A stretch of DNA of 64,000 bases from Ectocarpus siliculosus (GCA_000310025.1 FN649746.1:2726797-2790796), one strand, 5' to 3'; shown: positions 47,501 through 59,832, counted from the stretch's first letter. Translations and numbers: made by a program. The notes: generated by a model from the sequence alone, not told the origin.

Positions 47501-49082
47501 ACCTCAAGTCCAGGTGCACTCTCGCAGCAACAGACTCAATAGACGACACTCACCCGCTTATTACCAAGCACGGGTCACCGATACACGGACCGAACACTAG
47601 CATACAATACCAAGTTTGAAGCCAGGGCGACAAACCTCGCAGCCACAACCACACAAACAGGCTAGATGCGCGGGGGGTGCCCCATGGGCGTACCCGCTCC
47701 ATACCAAACTCATGTAATTTCCCACTCCAACACATTTACGACCACTACCGTATTCCCAAACACAAGTACCACCCCAGAGCATTGTCAAAAGCTCATTTTT
47801 TTTTTGTTGTTTCCTTCAAACATGCCGCCAGACTCTTGAGACCCAAACGCGATGGCCCACCAACCAAGCCTGCAGACCCACCGCGATCCACGACTACTCC
47901 CCCCGACAACAAGCATCCCAGCACGCGTACTCCCTTCCCAGCAGTACCCCACACTCAAACTCGCAGGTGCGTGCTGCTACAACCACCGTAAAACAGCTCT
48001 AACCTCCGCCAACCAGAACCTCCGGATCTACTACACCGGGAACCCCTAGACATACCCGCGGCCCCGCGCTCGACACAAATTAGAATCACTCCACGATATA
48101 CAAGGGTGTGTGGCCATCCATCTATAACAAGCCACAAAACGAACCTTACCACTGGTCCCCGTACCCCTAGCCATGCTGCCCATGTAGTAGGCAAAGATTT
48201 CCTTCATGAAAATTGTTTGAAAAGGCCCGATAGGATGGCTGTAGAGGCAAAAGAAAGTAAACGGGGAACATGTGGCCCAAAAGCAAAGAGCGGGGTCTCG
48301 CAAACGCAGGGAAAAGCGGATACAAGCAAGGTACGACAGTCATCCCTTGAATAGGAAACAGACAGACACGACACACAATGGAAGACAGGCACACCTAAAG
48401 GGGAGAATACACAAAGTCAACCCACACGAGGAGAGCTCCGGCGAAAGAAAACAAAATACGTCAGGAGAGATAACGTCTCTTTCGCTATCTCGCTCTTTCT
48501 GTCCAATCCCAACAAAACGGCAAGAACGAAACAAAAAGACGCTCCTTCCTACCACCTCATTATAACAAAGAACAAGATGGAGAGCTCTGCGCTCCACAAA
48601 CACGTGCGCAATCGGTCCAAGAGGGGCCACTGGGCCACCCACCATGGTGATGCATGCCATTGTGAATCTAAAAAGTCTTCGGTCCCCAACCGAAGCAGAA
48701 AACACACACGACACAAAATGGCTACGGGCGATAGACTACGCGGTGCCAGCACACTACACAGCAACAACAAGAAGCCGTACAACCAAATATGGAAACAACC
48801 TTGCGACGCGCCTTTCGCGTACGCCCCAGTGACAGAAAACTCTAATAAGCAAGTCTAGTTTGGACAGGTAGACACGACAAAATGAAACGAACAACATGTC
48901 CACTCCTCTTTTCGAACGGATGGGCGGATACACAGCAGTGGCCAGACAAACACGCACACAAAGCAAAGTCCAAAAAGCACGAACAATCGAGAAGACAAGA
49001 TGACCCTGATAAATCAACACAAAGGGCATGGAATGGAACAACAGGTACGAGCATTATAAAATGTAAACGTCTTCACTCCCGT
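44571..49082. other. 4.5-kb stretch with no recognised gene
   Basis: Many short open frames overlap on both strands, but none has recognisable domains, consistent splice borders or protein-like repeats. Local features are an AACAAC-rich tract near 44945-44998, a G-rich run near 45549-45573, and a short imperfect duplication at about 47109-47180 (ACCGTCGCG...CCAGCGCGGCC twice). Part may be decayed transposon sequence. Confidence 0.4.
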
Positions 49083-51260
49083 CTAGAAACAAAGACGGTC
49101 AGCACTGTCATCGGCATCGTACGACCCAGGAGGAAGGCATGGATCCCACGCTTCCCCCATGTCGTCCAACGCACAATCCTCGAAACCGAAAACATCCAAA
49201 CACGGAAGCGCCCGCTCACCCTCCTCTGCTCCCTCTTCATCGTCCCAGTAGTGCTCGTCATCGCCCCCGCCACCATCAAGAACAGGCCCTTCGCCTTCGG
49301 CGGACACCGCCGCGGCCGCCGTTGTCATTTCCACCGCGTACCTCGCCAACCCTTGGTCTTCTTCCGCCGTCGGCAGAGGGCTTTCTCGGGCCAGCATCAT
49401 CACGCCATTGTTTCCGCAGTCGTCTTCTTCCGCCGTCGGCAGAGGGCCTTCTCGGGCCAGCATCATCACGCCGTTGTTTCCGCAGTCGTCGCCATCATCG
49501 TCGTCGCCGAATTTCACAACGACGAGAGGAGCTCTACGGGAGGAGACGGGCTGCGAGACGCCACCCCCACGGCCGTCCCCCCGGGCACACGACAGGGAGC
49601 GACACGCCGACCCGTCCTCCTCGGGAAGTGGCACGCACCCAGAGAGGCTCTTGCTGTAGCCCCTCCCTAGCACGATCCTCTCCAAGCCCAGCGGCCACCT
49701 CGCCGCGCCGGCGGCCGCCAGCGGCTGCTGGAAGCGGTCTCCGAAGCGGACGGTCGTCAGGCCGGCGGGCCACTTCACCGCGTCGATCGGCTGGTTGAAG
49801 TCGCCGAGGAGGGCGAGGTACCTCAGGGTGCCGGGCCAGGCCACGTCCTCGACCCTCTGCTGCAGCTCCCCGCAGAAGTCCAGCCTCGACAGGAGGGGCG
49901 GCCACCGAACGTTCGAGATCTCCCTGTTGAAGCTGCGGGGGGAGAGGACGGCGCGGGCGAGAGCAAGTGCGGAGGTCAGGGGTGCGTGGTAGGTGTGGCC
50001 CAAGCAGGAGCGCAAAAACTGCTTTTGTCGTGCAAGACTCTACTTGCTAACCCACACTACTCTGCCGTGTCCGTTTAAACCTCCACCCCCAAAATCTACA
50101 CGATCGCCGCGACTTCTGTCATGCAATACGCTTGCTTGAAAACAATCAAGGCCACCAACACTACTCGGCCGTGCCCGCACCCCCAAAAAACAAAAAAAAA
50201 CACGATCGCCGCGCACTCACCCCTGTCCGAACCGCAGCTCCCGCAACTCCTCCGGCAAATCCACGGCGGACACCGAAAAGTTGAAACGCCCACCGAAGTC
50301 CAGGCGGCGGAGGCCGGCAGGGAGGTCCATTCCCGAGGCCGGCTGGTTGAAGTCGTTCCCGAACACAAGCTCGAGCAGCGCCGCCGGCCAGCGGACCCTG
50401 CTGACCGGCTGGTTGAACCTATCACCGAACCTGATCACCTCCAGGCTGGCGGGGAGGTCGACACCCTCAACCGGGCTGTTGAACCGGCCCCCGAACTCCA
50501 GGCGCCTCATCGTTGACGGCCACGAAGCCGCGGTTACGCCGACATCGCTCTTGACCTTGACGCGAGTGATGCGCCGCCGCGGCTCCAGCCTGGCGCCCGC
50601 CGCCTGGGTGCCGCCTCCGCCCTGGCCGCCGTCCTTCCCACCGCCGCGCTCGCCTCGCTGCCGCAGCGCGAGGGCGCTCGACCCCGGCCAGATGTGGTCA
50701 GCCAGGCGCGCCGGCATCAGCTTCCCGCTGTTCTCCTCTTCCTCCGCCATGACCTGCGTCACGGTGAGCGACCACGAGGCCAGCGCGCGGCAGGCGTTGC
50801 TGAGATCGAGGGACAGCTCTTGGACGACCGCCGCGCCCCCGCCCGGAACGAAACCCGAGAGGGCCACGCAGGTAAGGGGCTTGGTCGTCTTCGCCTTAGG
50901 GTTAACGTCGTCGTCGCCGCCACCGCCGCCGCCGAGAACACTCACCGCCGCCTCTGCCGCCGGGTGCTGACGTTGGCGGCTGCGGTGGTCTTGCCGGCGA
51001 GCTCTTGGCACTGTTACTGCCGCCGCCGTCGATTTCGCACCGGAATCTGGACGACGAGGAAGGGTAGGAAGAGGGCGAAACGCGGACGGGGAGCCAGACG
51101 GAAGGCAAGAGCAGCCCGGAAGGGAGGGCCCCTCTGCTTCTCCTTCAGACCCTCCTTCGCACGAGCTCGCCGAAGTGGACGAGGTCGCGAAAGTGGTGGA
51201 GGCGGTGTTGGTGGTGGCGGTGGAGGTCAAGCTGGTTCGCCGAAGGCTGAGCGACGCCAT
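49083..51260 (-). CDS. FNIP/LRR-repeat protein, two exons
   Basis: Exon 1 is 50221-51260 (ATG at 51260) and exon 2 is 49083-49932; the intron is phase 2, and the product is 629 residues. The first 235 residues are Ser/Thr/Ala/Gly-rich and low complexity. From about residue 240 to 445 there are about nine repeats of 22-24 residues with the pattern WPxxLxxLxFGxxFNQPxxxV (e.g. LEVIRFGDRFNQPVSRVRWP, LLELVFGNDFNQP). The splice joins FGQG to FNREISNVRWP and so restores a repeat exactly, which supports the model. The pattern matches FNIP-type leucine-rich repeats, usually protein-binding. The C-terminal 185 residues are acidic, with a 22-residue tandem duplication. An upstream in-frame start is possible. 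Partner and location are unknown. Confidence 0.8.
49357..49490 (-). repeat. 66-bp tandem duplication inside the FNIP/LRR gene
   Basis: Two adjacent 66-bp copies encode DDCGNNGVMMLARE, then G or S, then PLPTAEE. They differ at only a few bases, indicating a recent in-frame duplication in the acidic tail. Confidence 0.9.
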
Positions 51261-51628
51261 GAGGTGTACGATGCTCCTGTAATATTTGGCAGCAGCAACG
51301 ACAATGCGAAACAGAGGGGAAATGTTGGGGTTCAGCAACCTGCGCGGTTGGGTTGCTCGCCGTGCCCTCTGGCTTCGATACCACGAACTTGCACGCCATG
51401 CCGACCCATCTATTGTTAAGTCGTGTGCTAGCACCAGCACGCAGCAACCATCGTATGGAGCAAGGTGCCCTGAAAAACAAAGTTACGCCCACGCCCTCAC
51501 CCTCCCGGAGGACCCGATAACAACTTTAACAACTTTGTTGCCAACATAAATTCAAAGACCAATCTGGAACAACCGACGGGCACTGCTCCTCTTCGTTATG
51601 TATTCTCCATCAAGGCTAGACTCACTGA

Positions 51629-51630
<2 letters not shown>

Positions 51631-51667
<37 letters not shown>
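51631..51667. repeat. (CAG)n microsatellite
   Basis: About twelve CAG units lie roughly 370 bp upstream of the FNIP/LRR start codon. No coding frame using it could be supported. Confidence 0.95.
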
Positions 51668-51987
51668 CGTGTGGGTACTGCTGCTGCATCTACCGTCTCT
51701 TTAAGCACAGGGGGCAGTGGGGGCTAAGCGAAGCGGCTGCATATTTGTTGAGAAAGTAAACCTCACAGAAAGACTGCCCGTTCGATATATGACCTCAGTC
51801 GAAAGGGTTGTGGTAATTTTTTTTTTTTTCTTAATGTGACACAACGAATCCATCTCTATTTTGTTCCGGCGGGTCGGGGGACGAGGCACGAAGGTGGCGT
51901 CTCATCGCCCCCTTATATGTAGGTCAAATAGAAAAGGAGGGGGGGCGTACTCATGTTTTGCAAGCCTAGACAACTGACCACGCGTCC

Positions 51988-52283
51988 TCGCATCCCTACA
52001 AAGCCGGGACGGAGCACGCCGGATTCTCACCGGACCAGGCGTCCCGGGGGGGGGGGGGGGGGGGGGNNNNNNNNNNNNNNNNNNNNNNNNNNNNNNNNNN
52101 NNNNNNNNNNNNNNNNNNNNNNNNNNNNNNNNNNNNNNNNNNNNNNNNNNNNNNNNNNNNNNNNNNGGGGGGGGGGGGGGGGGGGGGGTACTCATAGTCG
52201 TGCATGCCGTAGTCGTTTGACCATTGACCTCGCATCCCTACAAAGCCGGGACGGAGCACGCCGGGTTCTCACCGGACCAGGCT
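51988..52283. other. Assembly gap flanked by G-runs and a direct duplication
   Basis: Positions 52067-52166 are exactly 100 N, bordered by about 18 G on each side. The sequence CGCATCCCTACAAAGCCGGG and the following ACGGAGCACGCCGG(A/G)TTCTC occur both before the gap (from about 51990) and after it (from about 52232). The gap therefore sits in a tandem or locally duplicated repeat with a long G homopolymer. The real length is unknown. Confidence 0.95.
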
Positions 52284-52652
52284 CTCACATCACCAAGCGC
52301 GAAGCGCCGTGAGGTATTTGGCGAGTCGCATGAAGGGTGAGCTGCATCCTGCTAAGGGTGTTCGGCATCTTGTGTTTACTTCCTTGCGTACGGATGACAG
52401 CTACGTATGACTTAATTTATTTTCTGGTGCTTTCACTTCCAGAGACAGTTGTAAGCACTGTGTAACTGCCTCGAGGAAGCTTGACCATTTTAACACAACG
52501 TGGTACGATCATCCCCCGTTGCGCGGAGTGAGGTTTCTCGACCCCGCACAACATGATCTACTCGACCACCATTATGGTTACCGCCAAAAAAAAAACCGAG
52601 GCAAAAAAAAAAAACGGTAACCTGGTTGCCGAGTTCACGAAGTGAATTGGCT

Positions 52653-52885
52653 TGTTTTACAACGTCGTTGCCAAGCGACGAAAACCCAACCCCGATGACA
52701 AACACCGGGGGGGGCGGCATGTTTTACAACGTCGTTGCCAAGCGACGAAAACCCAACCCCGATGGCAAACATCGGGGGGGGGGAGGGGGGGGGGGGGCGA
52801 TGGTGGCCGGGTAAACTACCACCCTGTCGGGCAGGGTCACGTATTGAATGTACGTGTGGGCGAGGCAGCAATAAAGGGACCCACA

Positions 52886-52917
<32 letters not shown>
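52653..52917. repeat. 67-bp tandem duplication plus G-run and (GTT)n
   Basis: TGTTTTACAACGTCGTTGCC and the following 47 bp occur at 52653 and again at 52720, each unit ending in a poly-G stretch (8 and about 10-12 G). A (TTG)n run follows at about 52887-52917. No gene is supported between 51261 and 53719. Confidence 0.85.
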
Positions 52918-53719
52918 CTTCATATTAAAAACCGTTCCGATCTACAATGAAGCCATGTTATTCGTGGAACATGATGCAAGTTAACGTTGCAGTTCCATGT
53001 TCATGATTATCAACGTTTCAGTCTCCAGCCTTAGATCATGATACACTGCGTAGGTCAAGTCACGCAATATTAGGAGGGAATTCTCCCATACGACGAGGCT
53101 TGTTGTACGCATTGGCAGACACGGGTCGCGGTCGTACAGTGGCCAGAGTTTTGGAGACCTCGCTACATATGTGGGGTACGCGAACGGTATTGCTTCGAAG
53201 TAATGTTCAGCCAGGTCGGAGCAGCGCATCGCCGCGCAGCGCACGGCCGCAACAAAAAGCAAAGACGCAAGACTGCGGCTGCTGTACCTGCACACCCGCG
53301 AGGAAAGAATCAAAGAGAAGACAAGGGAAAACGCCTATAATACCACACAACAATTTGTTACAGCTGATGCGCGTGTTGCCACCACACACACACACACACA
53401 TCGGATATAAAAACACAGACATTGGTGGTTTGCAATCACCACCATCGAAAAAAACACCGGTCAGAAATGCTCCACAGACATGTATTTCAGCGGGCAATAA
53501 TTGGATAGCGGTCGTCTGAAAGGACCATCAACAAGCAAGGAGAGGCTGCGAATATGTTCGCAAGAGGAACTGTCGATTGAGAAGTGTGCAGGGAGGAGAG
53601 ACAGGTCGACGCTATGCTTCATTACAAAGGACGGCTGCTACTGCTGTTCCACTGCTGTAAATAACTTTGAATGCGAAATACATGTAGGAAAATGCGTATG
53701 CAAATGCATACGACAAGGC

Positions 53720-54590
53720 CTACAGGAGCAGATTACGAGGTCCGTGTCCGTATGACCGTTCTTTGCCCCAGGCGCAGGGGCATGACCAATCGAACCAAAC
53801 GAACTCAACCCCCTCCCCCCCGCGCGCTCGTTCCCTTTGACCGCTCACGCTTCCTTCCCAGGTCTCGTACCTCTGCTGGTGGCCCTCCTCCCGCGTGTCC
53901 CATTCCCAAGCATGCATAGTCATAGCTCCATTTTCGACCAAGCCCAAACTCCCGCGATCGGCATGGAGCGGGCCAACATCGCTCTCCGCGCCCATTTCAG
54001 CACGTTGTGTAGAGGGCGAAGCGCTTGCCGGCCATGCTTCTCCGGCCATGGCAGGCGGCATGAGCGGGAACCACGCGCTCTCTGCCACGGCGCATTCTTC
54101 TTCCGCGGGAAGCATCGGCGCCGTAGGGGTTGAGCTCTCGCCGTCGCCACCGCCACTTGCCCTGCCGGTGTCGTTCTGAGAGTTGTGCAGGTGCAACCTT
54201 GGCTGATTTAGCTGTTGCAGGTGGTAGGCTTGAACTTCGAACGGCAGCATGTGGAACGGGAGCTTCGATCGGGCCTCCCACGCGGACGGGGAACCTCTGC
54301 CGCTGGCATTGTCGCTCGAGCCGACACTGCCGCTGCTGCTGATGCTGTCGCTGCTGCTACTGCTGCTTTGGGAGCTGCAGCTCCGTGTGCGGTCATCGCG
54401 GTTGGTTGCTGCAGGCGCGCCTCCGTTACTCTCACGATGTGCCACTGCTGCTGACGCTGTTACGGGTTCATAACTGCCCCCGCTCTTGTCGCCTGCTGTT
54501 CTCCCTGCGAAGCTGCCGAGAATCATGGGCGGTTCCGTACGAACGGGCAGCGGTCGTCCAAAAGGGAGTGGCTCTGCCGTCGAGAGTTGG

Positions 54591-54633
<43 letters not shown>

Positions 54634-54787
54634 CTTTGCTGGCTGAAATCCGATCTACTTGCTCCTTTTTCTTGTTTTTCTGGTCCTTCCCCGGCGTTTG
54701 GGCGTGCTGCTGCCCCCGTCCGGGCTGCTGTGCTTGGCCACGCAGGTAATATTCGGTAGTTTGCTGCGCCATGGACCTGCCGTGCAT
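53720..54787 (-). CDS. Poly-Gln, Ser-rich protein of unknown function
   Basis: A 355-codon open frame runs from ATG 54787 (a second ATG is at 54772) to the stop at 53720-53722. Near the N-terminus is a run of 12 Gln (CTG on the plus strand, 54593-54632) after a Lys-rich KNKKKEQVD. A Ser-rich tract is in the middle, then the most protein-like part, SKLPFHMLPFEVQAYHLQQL, and a Trp-containing acidic C-terminus. Hydrophilic composition and the poly-Gln suggest a nuclear or regulatory protein, but this is weak. A splice acceptor (CTCGCGTGCAG) just upstream of the ATG could make this an internal exon. No family is recognised. Confidence 0.5.
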
Positions 54788-55512
54788 GGAACTGCCGCAC
54801 TGGCTCTGCACGCGAGGTCACACGACAACAATGATGACTGCCAGCCACCGTTCCACTGTGCTGTTGCACCAGCCACTCGCCAGAACAGAGGAATATTTTC
54901 AATATTTTCAATATTCGATACAAATCGGAATCCGGCGGGTGTCATATAACTGCTGTCATCTGTCATCACAGCAGTCATCGCACGATCGTGCTTTCTTGGT
55001 TTTGCGGGTAATCGGCAATGCAGCAGCTATACTGCTTGTACGCATACATATATCTTGGATCTTTTGGAACCAGGTTGTATGCTACTACATATAAACACGA
55101 CGAGATCGGGAATAATAAGCGCGGTGGGTCAGCGAAACCGGCTTCAAGTGGACCTTCACAGTTGTAAGCACTCTTTGGCATTGCAGAGCCTCCCCTTGAA
55201 TGCCTCGTGTCGGGTATACTCAACAGCACAAGAAAGCAGCCTAAAAGCGGAAGTAGAGGGCGCGAAGAAAAAGAAAGATTGGTCTCTCGTACAATTGTAT
55301 GCATTTGTATGCAGAGGCGATAAAAAAAAAAAAAACGAGTAGTTTGTTCTCCAAAGTCATGCCGCCGGTCGCTCTCGCCTACATAGCAGGGGAAGGTGCA
55401 GTAAATCTTGATCTTTGGTCCTTGGGTTGGACGCGAGTCGCGCAAGACCACACAGCAGAATGATAGTAAAACGTGCATACCCCCCCCCCCCCCCTCCATC
55501 TATCTTGTACAC

Positions 55513-55581
55513 TACGGGGGATGTCTCCCTCCGTAGGCCACAGAAATATTAATCAAGGCAATTCGAAAGAAAACAATAAAA
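55513..55581. mobile_element. Interspersed repeat, copy C (terminal fragment, inverted)
   Basis: The reverse complement matches the first 70 bp of block 1 of copies A and B, from the TTATTGTTTTC end through GGAGGGAGACATCCCCCGTA, after which similarity stops. It is either a truncated copy or the shared terminus of a different family member. Confidence 0.75.
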
Positions 55582-56394
55582 GAAGAGCCGAGGATGCGCT
55601 GTTGTTCTTGTCCTGAAGTGAAAACACAACAAGAAGAAGAAGATTTCATCGGGAAGAAAGACCCGCCCGTTGGCCCGTCTGGCTTTTTGTTTTATCTTTT
55701 ACCTCTCCTCTCCACCTTTTCCGCTGTGCGGTTGGTTGTTGTTGTTGCTGTCTTCACATTAATAACCGTGCCGGTCTCCCACTCAGTACCTTCTAATGTC
55801 CGTATACTATAGTACTGGTCCAACTGACGCGGACGCCTTCCTTCCGTGGTCACAAGCCAACTGCCCCCCATACAGGAGGGGTTGTTGTTGTTGTCTTCAA
55901 ACATTTGAACATCTTTCTAAAAAATAAACATGTTTGCAATGTTACTCTTCATCCCGTCGCTACCGCGGCGTGCCCATTCGAGCGATGTGATATTCGGGAT
56001 GTTTTGTTCTCAGGGTTGAAGGTAGGCCTCTTTCTTCTTGGGCTCTGTAGCCGTCCGCACGCCGTTGCCAAGGCGGGACCGTTCTAAACGTAGGGGGAGG
56101 AGATTGATTGCTGTGTGCGCGCGTGGTAGCGGGCTCCCGTGTGCTTGCAGCCCGGCAAGCGGACGTTGATCGAGTGTCATTTTTCCTCCACTCGCGCCTG
56201 GACGGCGCTAGGCGACAATCGTCTCACGTTACCGGGGGTGCGCCATCGTATTCTCTCGGGAGCGGCGCGAGGAGCGCGAGAGAGTACGAGTATATACTTG
56301 CAGTCGTTGGGTTGTGTTCACGGGTTTTGGGGGTTGTTTCATTTGTTGATGCTCTTCTCGTGTTGTAGTAGTTAGTAGGGTTCGTCATGATCGG

Positions 56395-57480
56395 GATGCG
56401 TTGAATTAGGCTGGGTTGGGGTTGGGCTGGGGTCTTGGGTTGAGATTGAGCGAGATGGGTTGTTGTGGTTGTGGTTGGTTGTGGGTGTGGTTGGGTTGCA
56501 TTTGGCTTCGTTGGTTGGGTTGGGTTGGATTGCGTGGAGAGTGAGGTTGGGTTGGCTGGATTGGGGTAGATTAGCTAGTTGGTTCGGTTTGGTTGGTTGG
56601 GTTGGTTGGATCGGTCGGTCGGTAGGGTAGTTTTGGGATTGGGTTGGATTGGGTTGGATAGGGTGTGGGTTGGGTCGGTCGGTCGGTCGGTCGGTCGGTC
56701 GGTCGGTCGGTCGGTCGGTCGGTCGGTCGGTCGGTCGGTCGGTCGGTCAGTCGGGGTTGGGGTTAGGTTGGGTTGGTTTGGGTTGAGTTGGGTAGTCGGT
56801 CGGTCCGTCGGTCGCGTTGGGGTCGGGTTGTGTTAAGATAGGTAGGGTGGAGTAGGGTTGGGTCGGTCGGTTGGTCGGTCAATCGGGCGGCCTTGGGCCA
56901 CGCCGTCATTGATCACGCCGCCGTGGCCTCGTTGTTTGGCGCCGTGGGACTACTGTAGGTTGGGCTGGGTTGGATTGGTTGGATTGGTTAGTCCTTCGCT
57001 CGGTCGATAGATCGGGCGGCCTGGCTCGTACGGACTACTTCGTAGTCGCTCGGCTCCTGCGCGCCACCTCTCTCTACATGTTTGCGGGGGAGTATTTTTG
57101 TGCTATGGCGAGCAGTTCTTTCTTTCGGAGGGCTTGATTGGGGCGTGTTGGTTTCAAGTGTCGCCTTTGCTGTTGCAGTCGGTTCAGTTGGAGTCATGCG
57201 GGTTTTGGGGGTTGTTTTCTTGCTCTGGTGTTGGGTTCGTCTTCACCCGACCGTGTCGGGTTGGGTTGGGTTTGGTTGGGTTGGGTTGCGTTTGGTTGGG
57301 GTTGCGTTGGGACTGGGCTGGGGTTGGGTCGCCGCCGTCGATCGCGCCGCCGTCGCGTCGTCGTTCGTCGCCGTTGGGTTGGATCGGGTTGGGTCGGTCG
57401 GTCGATCGGGCGGCCTTGGGCCCCCTTACTTCGTCGATCGCGCCGCCGTCGCCCCGTCGATCGTCGCCGAAGGTCGCCGT
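56395..57480. repeat. GT-rich degenerate array with (GGTC)19
   Basis: The plus strand is strongly G+T rich, with GGTTGGGTTGGG-like motifs throughout and a perfect (GGTC)n run of 19 units at 56673-56748. Longer phrases recur, such as GGTCGGTCGATCGGGCGGCC and CGGGTTTTGGGGGTTGTTT (about 56320 and 57199) and CGATCGCGCCGCCGTCG. Open frames across it on both strands are consequences of the repeat and are not called as genes. Confidence 0.85.
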
Positions 57481-59403
57481 TGTTCCGCAGTGAAATAGTG
57501 TCGACATCATGGAACCAACGAAGGGGTTCCTTCCGTGGATGAGAACAGATCGCCTCCAAAGAGGCTTGGAGAGAGCGCCCACTCGTGGCAAGCCTTCCAA
57601 ACCCTAAAAGAGGGGAGAGTACGGTAGGAATAACAGCCTTCCTTCCCGCCAGTCCAACTGTGTTAGTATTTATTCGACTTATTTCCGGGGTGGTAGTTGC
57701 TCTCTGCGTGACTGCCGCGTTGACGACACGAAGGACGTCAACGCGGGGAAACCCTTGGTGGAGTATCCAGGCTTTTCGTAGCAGGAGGCCTCATTTCATC
57801 CCAAAGGGGTTAACATCGTCGACAACTATTGCACAGCATCTTTCTGCCCTATGTGGCATCCACAGAAAAGCAGTCACGTGTTCATGACGCCGGAATGTTT
57901 AGGTGCTGTTGCTATCTTTGTTGTCGTTGTCGCTGTCGCCGTCACCGTCATCGTCACCGCCGCCGTCGCCGTTGTTGTTGCCGACGTCGTAAGTTTCATC
58001 CGCGAGAGGTCCGCGTTTATTGCTTGTGTTCCCGGCGAGTGGTGCCTACAACCCAGGGAAAAAGCAAGGAAAACGAGAGTTTGCGTCGTACTTCGACGTA
58101 TTAGATAAGCACATGCATGTACATGGAGATATGCACCGGGTGTACGTGGTTCTCGGCGCTAACACGGACAGTTAGTGCTGCACGTGTGTCCGCGTTGTTG
58201 GCGGTTGGTTAGCCGTTGGACCATGGCAGAATCTTGCAGGGGGGGGGGATCCAAAATCCAAAATCTAAGAAAATTGTCCGCGTGTATGCGTCCTTCTTAG
58301 TAGCATCCACTGCGCATACCGGTGACCAATGAAAATACATCAGTCTCAGTGCGGCAGACAACACAAAATGCCTCTATCGGCCACGACCTGGGACCCTGTG
58401 ACGGAGCGTCATGGGGGAGTCTTCGCTACTATCGGGATTAAACACAGATGCCGTAGCAAGAACAGAAGAAAACTGCACGTGTTTACCATGGCTGCTACTA
58501 CTTCCAAAGTGCGTTCGGTTTGGATTGCTTCCATCGTCTTCCCTGCATTAGCTACTGCCACTGTCGTCGCCAACATTCCCACTACTTTTTGGCAGATCCT
58601 GTCCAGTCCTGCGGCATTTATTTGTTGTGAGGAAGGTTATCTTGCTCACACTCTGTACTCTCTTACACGCCATGTTTTCTTCCTCCATCATCGCCTTCAT
58701 TCTCATTTCTTTCCTTTCCCCTTCCTTCATCTCTGTCACACAAAACGTTACCCTCAATACCATCGTTATCGCTTTCACCAGAACTACTCCTGAAATCCCC
58801 ACTTGTTGACCATGGTGGACATTGGTCCATCAGTAGTCCATAACGTTTGAAAACCATCACAAGTTCGTACCGACAGAAAACGAGCCAGCTCGAAAGTGGA
58901 CCGTCTCCGTGTTCTGTTGTTGTGGTAAGCCTTCAGGCGAAGCCAGGCGGTTTCATCGTCGAAACTCCCCCTGCAAAATGCTTCGTAGGTGGTTGGCGAT
59001 TACCTAAATACGATTAATCGATTGGTGCCTTGGCCATGACCATCATACGTTGAAAAAGCAGCAGAAAAGAGGGTAGATCTAGACGGGTTGAAGTTCCCGC
59101 ATAGTGGTTTGCCATACCTGCAGCTCGATCTTCGAGGGCGGGTCCAGGTGTTAGAATCGACTTGTCGATGCTTCTACATACTTGCAGATGGGTTGGTGAT
59201 TGTTGCATCCACAAGAATGGACTTGGTGCAGAGCTTCTCTTTTTTCTCTCCTGCGTGAAGTCCTCGGGGGAAAATCAAATCCATCTTGTAGAGCCCCTTT
59301 TCCCTACCAGTACCTGTGGTAAATGGGGAAGAATCCTCAACGGCGAACGGCGTGTGGCACTCGCGTAATGTCTTCAATATAACGCGAAACCATCCTGTTC
59401 CTG

Positions 59404-59832
59404 TTATGAAGGGGTGTTGATGCCCCGGTTTTCGTGCAGACGAGGGAGTGGGCCCGGCTCAAAGGTTCCTTGCATGGTGACCATGCACCCGCACAGCAAA
59501 GTGCCTGTGTCGCAGTCAGTTCGATCGTGACTCCCCAGTACACGACAGATTGACTCCCGATATAGGTCAGGCAGAATTCGTTCATCTGCTAAAAGCCCTT
59601 GCGTTGTCAGCCATGACGAAACCCCCTTCCCTTTTGCTTCTTGGAAACGAATGGATGTTTTCTTCCCTGACTCTTCCTTGGATGGTATCTTCTGCAAGTC
59701 TGTCTCCACCACACAACGCACAGCCGAAATCATAGCGTGTCGACAGGACGGCTTGAGCTCCAAAGACTTGGTAGTGCTGATCGAAACATGTATACGGTGG
59801 TTGATGTTCCACGTCAGGGTTGCCACCTTCAT
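59404..59832 (-). pseudogene. Possible non-LTR retroelement remnant
   Basis: A 142-codon minus-strand frame includes GVSSWLTTQGLLADERI, then LYRESICRVLG, and a CGC motif about 20 residues later. The (A/G)SSWLTxLPL...L...(F)RxxxxxRxG...C.CG arrangement is common just downstream of the reverse transcriptase in several protist non-LTR elements. The catalytic part of the enzyme is not present nearby, so this would be a 5'-truncated relic. The similarity is short and from memory; an unrelated gene fragment is possible. Confidence 0.3.

Larger units (their letters stand above)
54788..59403. other. Stretch with no recognised gene; repeat copy C and GT-rich array inside
   Basis: No gene could be supported. 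It contains repeat copy C (55513-55581), a C13 run near 55482-55494, and the GT-rich array described separately. Short open frames at 57585-58108 and 58329-58802 have no recognisable content or splice support. Confidence 0.4.

Noticed and set aside
53380-53402. (CA)n run as a coding or regulatory element
   Set aside because: It is a short dinucleotide microsatellite with no supporting context.
57184-57600. Long open frames on both strands across the GT-rich array
   Set aside because: Translations are Asn/Pro/Gln- or Gly/Val/Trp-rich repeats imposed by the simple-sequence DNA.
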